Shown here: positions 56,301-64,000 of the stretch, piece by piece
How the letters are laid out: the number at the start of each line of letters is the position of its first letter
Numbering within the stretch: position 1 is the stretch's first letter
NCBI GenBank assembly: GCA_032718475.1
Contig: JAUCBJ010005536.1
Location: forward strand, 59,593 to 123,592
Direction of reading: 5' to 3'
Origin: Nemertoderma westbladi
Taxonomy: Eukaryota > Xenacoelomorpha > Nemertodermatida > Nemertodermatidae
DNA length: 64,000 nucleotides
Made by a program: the position numbers and the translations under genes
Notes under the pieces: model-generated
What the model was told of the DNA's origin: nothing
What the model saw: the letters and a program-made list of their open reading frames with translations, nothing else
Databases searched by the model: none

Positions 56301-57443
56301 GGGAACAGGCCTAATTATTTCAGGCTCATCTACTATAGTAGGGAGTCTTTCTATTTTAATTATTTGGTCTGTGGGTTCTGTACTACCTACGCCTGTGTTA
56401 GTTAGTTGCCTTCTAACAGCTGGAGGCAAATCAGGCAATTTCTGACGGTGGGATGTTCTTCTACGTCTGCTTAGACGAGATCTATTTCCTTTGCCTTCAG
56501 TATCGGTGGTATCGCCTTCCTCAGATGATGTATATCCCTGTCTTTTGGGAGTAGATCGATTCATCATCTGCATATTACTAGCTGTTAACTGTTTATTTAT
56601 GCAGTCTTGATTCTCCTGAATGTTTTCCAATTCTAATTGGGCGATCTCTTCAGCCGCTCTCCGTTCTGCTTCTGCCACCGCTATCTTTCTTTCCGCTTCT
56701 GCCGCTGCTGCCGCTTTTGCTTCTGCCGCTTTTGCCTCTGCCGCTGCCGCTGCCGCTGCTATTTTCTTTCTGTCTTCTATAAGTTTTTTCTTTACTTGCT
56801 CTTCTTGGACTCTAGTGATGCGGAGGAGTTCATCAAATTTAGCTTGGTTCGCAGCTAACATTTCCGCATCGATTGCGTCCAGCACAAGCTTGGTTCCTTC
56901 ACTATTAGGGCTAAGCCCCTCCAACCTTCTCCTCAACTCTTCATCTCCTACAAAGCGTTGATAGTCTGACAGATAGATGTCAATAGCATCCCTCTTATGC
57001 GGTTTCTCTGCTGTCACTTCGCTTTCTTCTTGAGAAAAAGTGGCGTCGGTTGATTCTTCATAGGTTGGCCGCTCATCATAAACCTTATCCGCCATCTTCG
57101 CTCCGCGTTCGGGCGTCCGCTCATCAGTATCCGAACTACTGGAGCTATCGGGCCGCTGAAAACTAGGTTCTTGGCTAGGATGTTGCTGCTGTTTGACAGC
57201 TGCTTCTTGATCCCGCTTGACTTGGGCCCGAGTGCCGATGATAGACCTACGGTGTTCTACTAGCCTAGGGTCTGACACTACTTCTGTAGGGATGGCCTTT
57301 CTTACAGCAGGAGGTGACTTAGACTTGGATCTAGGATGTTCTATACTTGGATCTGGGTCACTGATCTTTTTAAGACACTGTCTAACAGTCATTCTAACAC
57401 TATCTAGGAGACTATCCGACAGTGATTGGGTTGTGTCAGACAT
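53370..57443 (-). CDS. BEL/Pao Gag-protease polyprotein lacking RT
   Basis: An ATG-started open frame of 1357 residues. The N-terminus is charged and holds an Ala/Glu-rich coiled-coil-like stretch (about 215-290). A Pao-type Gag domain (DUF1759) spans about 590-770 (FLIECLEGSPKLMALKFI). CCHC-like zinc knuckles lie at 882-946 (CVLCDGPHRLSAC, CYNCLRRGHQRRTC, CAKCGAKHH). An aspartic protease (DUF1758 type) has its active site at LLDSGSTGTF (Asp 1058). At about residue 1251 the reading jumps directly to WRHCPETINLADIASRG, which in BEL/Pao proteins lies at the end of RNase H. RT, most of RNase H and the whole integrase are absent, yet the frame stays open. It is a non-autonomous deletion derivative, possibly packaged with help from a full element. 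Confidence 0.88.
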   Translation of the reverse strand: MSDTTQSLSDSLLDSVRMTVRQCLKKISDPDPSIEHPRSKSKSPPAVRKAIPTEVVSDPRLVEHRRSIIGTRAQVKRDQEAAVKQQQHPSQEPSFQRPDSSSSSDTDERTPERGAKMADKVYDERPTYEESTDATFSQEESEVTAEKPHKRDAIDIYLSDYQRFVGDEELRRRLEGLSPNSEGTKLVLDAIDAEMLAANQAKFDELLRITRVQEEQVKKKLIEDRKKIAAAAAAAEAKAAEAKAAAAAEAERKIAVAEAERRAAEEIAQLELENIQENQDCINKQLTASNMQMMNRSTPKRQGYTSSEEGDTTDTEGKGNRSRLSRRRRTSHRQKLPDLPPAVRRQLTNTGVGSTEPTDQIIKIERLPTIVDEPEIIRPVPEATLLVVETPALPEPTSKFPLHSTKLPVPSRTAHETVHALDSERNIHDLSPVVPRPPATTLATPASAVEWVDERRRGMDLLLGQMQETVQQFKGTVRESRLELQEVQQSIALERDKLVNTQRGIPLPPVTMCQPVRSEVSHAQGVEPTRIYTASEVETPIVNPIKGNYRPVDNDIPYRPDHNPRNLYTDNSILNNTMAQESFTRQMARTEARQAVKVGEIVKLNGDEMKWLPFNEYYKDNIQNSVLSNGEKLRFLIECLEGSPKLMALKFIGHPDGLRQVWDTLNIRYGNRNNIARYLYAKLMAPRKFLSSGIIEFSDEIQEICRQLDWLGKSHEYQNSMVVGALASTLPKGGVGTRWDKKVLYMMEQQRRDPTMADLMSFLDGEVKLQLLRQSREKTLENKVSEKPVSRRRVTPVCYTDDGESQTSQGEDSGKDTERSYYVNKTPKDQVSKFKSRTNDRREQVRKTPPTSPKRIQVRKPEERTNVHHTAHVKVSNIKPKCVLCDGPHRLSACDEFLRKSLKDRREVMWDKRLCYNCLRRGHQRRTCYSDVRCAKCGAKHHILLHTEFERNSPSQVSESELHVQFSDVNDTDQYSEMEGFYTDEFSDENESCYLTNTAVYRALTYEKDTDSEPPLTTSDRQPSWKAPPSNVGIREFPVVQVRVHGPKRSYVVNALLDSGSTGTFIDKELAEDIFAGQPKFRTKLNMSGIMQVWKSTVIADYYVGALSTPQDELGEHSIRSVKMLAIKNFATSQVEPYNWDEDDFTQQFEIPRFNTDYPGVQILIGQNAHEALETLEKRPAQPQPLQVYAGRTRVGWYFTGPSRRTLMERLPKEQVYQLSEREVESSEVDDPTEGTPYSSDNDDINSNVDQWRHCPETINLADIASRGATPQELTDTPDWLGEPDFLSKEDEWPPHLNPAKIRQAKGAEKVTQPLNRPAGRLCLLERDRKLSGNYGRQDTLPTTTSLIQQISRDSIT

Positions 57444-59665
57444 GTTTGTTTACACAGTTGAATGCCTACGGCTATAAATACAGTTAAAGCAAGTCTAGTA
57501 ATTCAGTATCACTGTTAGCCTAATAATTAATTACCGATACTGCTACTCAGTGTAGCGTGATATATATATAATATATTAGAATACCGGTATGCTTATAGTA
57601 TATATAAGTATTATTACAGACTAGGTTTGTTACAGAATACCGGTATAATTTTAGCACAAATATATATAAATATATAATAGGCCTATCGTGAATACCGGTA
57701 TGCAGCTTACACTTAAAATGTATATATAAGTATAATTACAGAATAGAATTAATTACAGAATACCGGTATGATTTCAGCCTAATTTTATAGAAATAAATAT
57801 AATAAGCCTATAGTGAATACCGGTATGTCAATTATTTTAAATAATTGAATTTCTGAATTTTAAGGGTTACTTGGTTACTTTAACTTACTTTATTACCATT
57901 ATTTAAGCAGTAGTCCAACTGATATTGAGACCTAATTGTTGTATGGCAGGCCTAATATTTTATAAATCGTTTGAGTTGATTTATAATATATATATACCCG
58001 TTTTAATGGGTTTTTGTCAATATTTGAAATAAATGTTATTATTTCTGGGGGAGTCACTACACATAAGCTGTGCGCTCTCAGTGAAGTGCTACCTATGGGA
58101 CACTAAAACAGATAATTCTAATTTACCTAAGTTACTTAATACTACGAATTACGTACAATTCGGGTTGAGATTACAATCTCTAAATAAACACAAAAAATTT
58201 AATTACAAATACACAAATACAAATTTTTTAGGGTAATTTTACAAGAAGTCTACTAACCAGCCTAACAAAGGGTTAGAATATCTGGTTATTACAACAGACA
58301 GGTTACTACGGTATTTGAAAATAATAAGTAGTAGTAAATATACTGCGTTGTCCAGATAGGAAAATACCACCACCTGACGACCTATAACCGTATCGCTATA
58401 GGTACTACGTTATGTATCACGGAGTGTTCCTACCTAGAGATTAATTACCGCGGTCTACCAGAACCAACGTGCCTATTAACCACTTTACAACACAAATATA
58501 CTGCCTACACACTAATTGCTTTCGGAAAGCACTGTACACTAAACCCTAAATTAGGTACAAGTACTTGTACAACAAATAATTAGTAGTTAAAAATACTTGA
58601 ACAGCTAAAAGAACCACGGTATCTGCCGGAGTGACTAAAGCACAAAATCTCCAGTCTTTACCTACGCCGAGCAGCCCTGATGTAGTACCGGGGTTAGTTT
58701 AACTATAACAGTATGTATAACAAATACAATTACTGTAGGAATAAACTTGGGGAATGAATGTTGCGAATAATAGCATAAACTCTGAATAATAAATATTACG
58801 CTACGCGTACAACTACTCAAACAAAATGCAGACCAAATACTGACAGACTACTATCAAGCCTAAACAAACTACGGTATATGCAGACTCCGAAATGATTAGT
58901 TAGTATGCGTTCTAACCCAGTAGTACGACTTATTCTTTCACAGGGGGTTTACCTCACAGCACTTGAAGCCCCTACTTTCCTAACTTAGCACTTTATCGGA
59001 CAGATGCTCTACACACACCGAAATTTCCTCAAACCCAACAACAGCCAGACAACTATCCAGCCTACAAATTATCTAAATAAAATTATACGCTACCCGTACA
59101 GACTACACAAACAAAGTACAGACCAAACGCTGGCAGACTACTATCAAGCCTAAATAAACTACAGTATATGCAGACTCCGAAATGATTAGTTAGTATGCGT
59201 TCTAACCCAGTAGTACAACTTATTCTTTCACAGGGGGTTTACCTCACAGCACTTGAAGCCCCTACTTTCCTAACTTAGCACTTTATCGGACAGATGCTCT
59301 ACACACACTGCAATCCGTTCAGACTTAACAACGGTTAGACAACAGTCCAGCCTACAAATTATCTGTACAATCGGAGCAGGCTTACACGCCTTCTGCTCAA
59401 TATTAACCTACAAATAAATAAAACTTGACAGAAACAAGTAAAATCTCAATAAAAAACCAGGGCGGCCGTCCCTGATTAATTATTAAGGCCTACCGGTATA
59501 TAATTATAAAAATCGAATAATACTGCTGTACCTGTACTGTAAGTACCGGTTCGGATGATCAGGCAGTCAGGCCTACTGGTTACAGCAGTACAGGTTACCG
59601 TTCGACCGGTACCGGTACTTTAGACTTGATTGCTTACGCCGCAATCCAGAAGCAATATCTGTTAT
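57444..59665. repeat. Non-coding region with two local tandem duplications
   Basis: 57560-57840 holds repeated ACAGAATACCGGTAT and GTGAATACCGGTATG phrases in a two-unit, TA-rich array. 58799-59370 is a tandem duplication of period about 280 bp (shared GCAGACTCCGAAATGATTAG, TTCTTTCACAGGGGGTTTAC). This is where a 5' LTR and leader of the BEL element would be expected, but no LTR could be matched to the 3' side. Confidence 0.7.
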
Positions 59666-60825
59666 TGTTTGCGCTTTTAAGACCTTTGACAGTTTAACCT
59701 GCCAAATTAGGATGTCTTTTAGATGATATATAGTCTTTAGCCTATGACGAGTATTTGATACACTACATTAGCCGAAGCCAGTCTATGCGCAATCATTCAC
59801 CCGCTGGATATACCCGGGAGACTGAATTCGGAAGCTTAATGATTGATGGTGTAAGCCTACCGTATTATTCGACTGATCGTAATATATAATCTCTGACAAA
59901 TATTATTCACTTTCGGGAAATATTAACAGTTCCTTTAGGACGTGGCGCTCTAAATATGTAAACAGAGTTATGACTTAAACTAGACGCAATGAGATGGCTA
60001 TAGATTCACGTATATGGCGCATTCTTTAGGAGATGCTTTGTTATCAGTCACAATCATACACAATGCTGCACAATGCTGCACACCAATCTGCCGACCTTCA
60101 CTAATTTTAGTCACATATAAAGAGAATAACAGACAATGCATGTAGGGCCTATAAAATAGCATTAGATTCACTTCACGCCACTTAACATAAGTCGCAATCG
60201 TTTATCTGTAACCGGTCTCTCTAACCTTTAGTATATCAAGAAGATTGGGGTGTCTGACTATTGATCAGTATTCCAAATATAATCTTCCATCAACAAATAT
60301 AATGAATAACCGACAGCAAAGCAGTAATGTTAAGTAAGATATGCATGATATGTTTAGTTAGTTGAGATATGAATTGCATTGATAACAGATATACGTTCTA
60401 TAATTAAGCCTACTAATGTAAGACTAAAGACTGAAACACGGAGGTGCCAAAAGCCGGTGTTCTTAGGCTCTGGGCAAAAACATAACACTGAATTCCTGAG
60501 TTTCTGTATCCACCTCCAACACAGAGACAAAAAACGCTCTGATTGGTCGACCGAACAACGAGAGAACAAAGAAATAAAGAAATGTCGACGTGGCAATATC
60601 AGCTGTTAGCCGTCGTCATGGTAGCGACACTGTTTTCAAGAGTATCTATCTTATTGCGTCACGAAATTGCGGATTACGTCCTCTAAAGTACAAATACAGA
60701 AGAAATGGCTTTTATGTCCTCTAAAACACCAGTACAGCAAGGACACGGCCTTTTTATGCCTGGTAAACCAACCACAGAGTACTTTATGGGGAAAATAACC
60801 GGCTAATTACGCAAAAGCTTTTACA
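59666..60825. repeat. 1.16 kb duplicated unit, copy B
   Basis: Nearly identical to 46664-47823 from first to last base. Here the satellite lies on the right side (60826), whereas in copy A it lies on the left. Flanking sequences are otherwise unrelated. Confidence 0.9.
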
Positions 60826-61055
60826 AGGACCACATACATAGACAAGGTACTAGGAATTTTAAACAGGACCACATACATAGACAAGGTTCAAGGAATTTTA
60901 AACAGGACCACATACATAGACAAGGTTCAAGGAATTTTAAACAGGACCACATACATAGACAAGGTACTAGGAATTTTAAACAGGACCACATACATAGACA
61001 AGGTACTAGGAATTTTAAACAGGACCACATACATAGACAAGGTACTAGGAATTTT
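60826..61055. repeat. 39-bp satellite, six copies
   Basis: The same unit as 45206-46660 (GGACCACATACATAGACAAG), including the GTTCAAGG variant also found at the very end of the large array. It runs directly into the Penelope-like RT remnant at 61056. Confidence 0.93.
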
Positions 61056-62173
61056 AAGCGATAAAAGTAAATTTAAACGTTTATCCGACTGTCCACAAAA
61101 GTGGGTTGGGGAAGCAATTCGGTTAGAGGAATGTTTTACGAAACTCCTCAAAGGTTTACATAAAACTTGGGACATTTCAAACAAGGAGCTCGAAACTCTT
61201 CTGCCAGTAGGAACACATCCAGGGATTTTATATGGCCTATTGAAGGTGCATAAAAAGGATTACCCCATTCGCCCAATCTCATCCGCCATATCATTCCTGG
61301 TTATAATCTGGCAAAATTTTTGGTAAAAAGGTTAGGGTCACTGGGTACTAACAAATATACTGAAGGGACACATTCTCCTTTGTGAGGGAAATAACTGACA
61401 TTCAAAATGCCAATACCATGTACATGGTAAGCTTCGATATCAAATCACTGTTTACTAATATTCCACTGGACGAGACTATCGTCATTATTCTTACTCATTT
61501 GTTCCGTAACACAGACAAGGACGATGGTCTAAACCGTAAGCAGATTAAGAGCCGACTAGAACTAGCCATTAAATAATCTGAATTTATTATTTATGGGGTC
61601 AAATATAAACAGGTAGACGGTGTAGCTATGGGTAGCCCTCTTGGTCCTCTCCTAGCTAACATTTTTCTTAGTTACCATGAGGAGCGTTGGCTTGAAAATT
61701 GTCCTTCAAGTATAAAACCAATTCTGTACCGTAGATATGTGGATGACATTTTCTTATTATTTAAAGACCGCAGCCAAGCCGATCTATTTTTGCAATTTTT
61801 AAATACACAACATCGTTGCTTGGAATTTACCTCGGAACTTGAAAGCAATGGGACATTGCCTTTTTTAGATATTCTTATAACTAAAACTTGTTCAGGCCTC
61901 TCAACCTCCATTTACCGGAAGCCTACATTCACAGGTTTATACTCTAAATTTGATTCATTTACACCGCTCAAATTTAAAATAGGATTAGTAGTTACCTTGT
62001 TACATCGTACCTTTATGATCTGCTCATCTTGGATTAAATTTAACAGTGACTTAAGGACAATTACACGAATTATTAGCTAAAAATGGGTACCCTCGAGAAC
62101 TATTATCATGGCTGACAGATAAACTAATTGTTAAACTTGTTGGTCCCAAACCGACCGTAGTACATACAGTAAG
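61056..62173 (+). pseudogene. Penelope-like element reverse transcriptase, 5' truncated
   Basis: The reading starts WVGEAIRLEECF, then GILYGLLKVHKKDYPIRPIS near 61220-61280. It continues with frame breaks into MVSFDIKSLFTNIPLDETIV (61424-61480), GVAMGSPLGPLLANIF (61621-61670), YRRYVDDIFLLF (61728-61763) and LPFLDI near 61855. These are the RT motifs of Penelope-like elements, with the YVDD catalytic box intact. Downstream, LLAKNGYPRELLSW is visible to about 62120. Frameshifts occur near 61290 and 62060, with a stop at 61576. No GIY-YIG endonuclease domain is seen. Dead copy. Confidence 0.85.
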
Positions 62174-62175
62174 TA

Positions 62176-62400
62176 ACACGTTGTGGGGTCTTCGAGCAGC
62201 ACGTGTTCAAATGTGCAATGACTGAGCAGCGACTAATTAACAAATTTATGAGAGATTCATTGACCAGCTACAGACAGACATACCAATATTGTGACAAATA
62301 TTTTAGTTTAATGTTTGATTCAATTAAAGGCACAAATTAAAAAGGCTACAAATATATAGGGGTGAATAATTAAATTAGTCACCCATTAAAAGGTAGCCAA
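62176..62400. mobile_element. Left end of an ACACGTTGTGGGG element
   Basis: ACACGTTGTGGGGTCTTCGA at 62176 matches the element end seen at 361 and 9820 and directly follows the Penelope-like remnant. A GACAGACA tract and TCAATTAAAGGCACAAATTA near 62320 resemble sequence near 11033. No right end was found. Confidence 0.45.
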
Positions 62401-63339
62401 ATATAAGTTGCAATCTATATAAATTTTTAAATTCAGTAGTGTGCGTGTGTTGTGTATTGATTCCGTAGATTTCATGTTGAAATAGCGTTCATTAATTCAA
62501 GTTCTATGTAATTATTCAGGCATACTAATACCCACATTAAATTAGTTCGTGTGTGTTAAGTGTGTAATATTTGATTGTTTTGGAACGAAACCATTAGGGC
62601 ACAGAAACTGACGGATTCTTCGCGAATTTCGCAAACGTCGCGAATTTCGCAAACGTCGCAAACTTCGGGAATTTATTCTACAATTTTGACTCCTTAAGCA
62701 AAAGGGTCCCGAATGAGTTTTTTAACCTTTATTTTTTTGTATTTTTGAGTGCTTTTTTGCTTTTTTATATTAGTGAATGTTCTAGAACCTTAGTAGATTT
62801 TTTATGGTATATAGCTAGTATTTTTTACTAGCTAGTAATTTTTGGAAATTATTTTGGTCATTAATATATTCTTCAACAGTTTAACCTGAAATATCATCGA
62901 CTTTCACATTTTTTATAATTTCTAAAAATACTAGATAGCAAAAAAACACTACCGGTAGCTATCATAAAAAACATATCTACTAATGTTCTAGAACTTTCAC
63001 CAAAACCAAAGAAATTTAAAAATTCTAAAAAAGGATTGGTGAAAAATGGCTGGGGTGTAGACAGGGCGAAGTAGGGACCGTGTTGCTTAACACCTTAGAG
63101 CCTATGACGTCCAGTGCATGTCACCATGGACAACACTAAGACGTGCAGTGGACGTCATGAAGGAATACATGTTTTATTGGAAGGCTCTTGGAGTAGGTAT
63201 ACTGGGGGATAGTATTAAAGACATTTAGTGCTCTTCATAGGAAAAAATCCATTCTGTACTGTAGATAGGCTGTATTGTAGACTGTATTATCAATGTTAGG
63301 TATATGGCGTAATGCCAACCACAGTACAGTAGTACAGTC
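62401..63339. other. Non-coding interval with a CGCGAATTTCGCAAACGT tandem
   Basis: At about 62619-62670 an 18-bp unit (CGCGAATTTCGCAAACGT) repeats roughly three times, each itself near-palindromic. The rest is AT-rich. No gene is seen. Confidence 0.55.
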
Positions 63340-63840
63340 TGACAGTAAGACCGGCAGACAGACAGACAGACTAGATTTATGTAAACGTGTAAACTGACAT
63401 CAGAAATGTAATCAGCAACCCTTAAAACCCCCATAGCGGGAATGTTGGTTAGTTAGTATACTTTCTTAAGTTTTGACAGACTGACTGACAGAAAGTCCGA
63501 CAGCCAGACAGACTAGATTTATTAAACGTGAAAACTAAAGTTTTGACAGACTGACTGACTGACAGAAAGACCGACAGACCGACAAACAGACAGACTAGAT
63601 TTATGTAAACCTGAAAACTGACATCAGAAATTAAATCAGCACCCCTTAAAACCCCCATAGCGAGAATGTTAGTTAATTTGAATTCTTTTTTATGTTTTGA
63701 CAGACTGACTAACAGAATGACCGACAGACAGTCAGACTAGATTTATGTAAACGTGAAAACTGACATCAGAAATGTAATCAGCACCCCTTTAAACCCCCAT
63801 AGCGAGAATGTTAGCGACAAGTTTTAATTATTAACCATAT
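63340..63840. repeat. Tandem blocks with GACA microsatellite cores
   Basis: Blocks of about 140-225 bp repeat near 63340, 63540 and 63690, plus a short partial one at 63470. Each has GACAGACTGACTGACAGA-type tracts, CTAGATTTATGTAAACGTG, ACTGACATCAGAAAT and AAACCCCCATAGCG. They resemble microsatellite-bearing non-autonomous elements common in marine invertebrates. No ORF. Confidence 0.85.
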
Positions 63841-64000
63841 TTCGTAAGATATATTTTAAAACATTTATTTATTAATAATGCAATAACTGAATAACCAGAT
63901 AACGGAAAGACAAACCGAATTGAAACTTTTAATTACTAATAATAATTGTGGTGAGAGGTGATTGGAAATCAAGGATATATGTTATGTTATGGTAGGCACA
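63841..64000. other. Non-coding end of window
   Basis: Nothing is recognised. Confidence 0.4.

Overview
This is metazoan nuclear DNA, AT-rich and crowded with transposable elements. Four signs point to an animal: calcium-binding EGF exons with phase-1/phase-1 splice sites, animal-type LINEs, BEL/Pao, Gypsy-like and Penelope-like retroelements, and hAT transposons. Long poly-G/poly-C runs, GACA microsatellites and many AGGCCTAC words suggest a marine invertebrate. I cannot name the phylum.

The only host gene I can support lies on the + strand. It is one gene or gene family of tandem cbEGF exons: 12620-12745, 12856-12981, 13235-13357, a duplicated copy of the last at 23103-23225, a truncated exon at 35142, and 41098-41229. 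All full exons are symmetric phase 1-1, so repeat number can change without breaking frame. Almost everything else sits in or around its introns.

Layout. 0-6 kb: short repeats, an insertion near 361-662 with an internal empty-site copy, a 2.5 kb minisatellite and a 540-bp tandem duplication. 6-9.8 kb: a LINE remnant and a decayed integrase-core transposase carrying a small LINE 3' end. 9.8-12.5 kb: dispersed repeats and a poly-G MITE. 12.6-13.6 kb: EGF exons. 14-16.3 kb: a near-intact LINE. 17.2-19 kb: an unrecognised protein family on the - strand (copy 1). 20.9-22.8 kb: tandem repeats and an LTR-element remnant. 22.8-23.4 kb: duplicated EGF segment. 23.9-28.7 kb: LINE and hAT remnants. 29.3-30.2 kb: a 900-bp MITE. 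30.4-34.2 kb: a full-length LINE with an 11-bp target-site duplication (TSD) and an intact ORF. 36-38.8 kb: a 62-bp satellite interrupted by a hAT element with a perfect 8-bp TSD. 39-41 kb: LINE and Gypsy remnants. 42.2-45.2 kb: a broken LINE copy running into a 39-bp satellite. 46.7-47.8 kb and 59.7-60.8 kb: two nearly identical 1.16 kb units, each touching that satellite. 47.9-51.7 kb: copy 2 of the unknown family, split by another LINE. 53.4-57.4 kb: a BEL/Pao ORF lacking its reverse transcriptase. 61-62.2 kb: a Penelope-like RT remnant. 63.3-63.8 kb: GACA-containing repeats.

The best candidate for something undescribed is the two-copy protein family (17.2-19.0 and 47.9-51.7 kb). Each copy has a roughly 500-610 residue protein with a very basic C-terminus, a short divergent ORF starting within about 70 bp of its N-terminus, and shared non-coding upstream sequence. 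The copies are strongly diverged and both carry frame breaks. All alignments here were made by eye.
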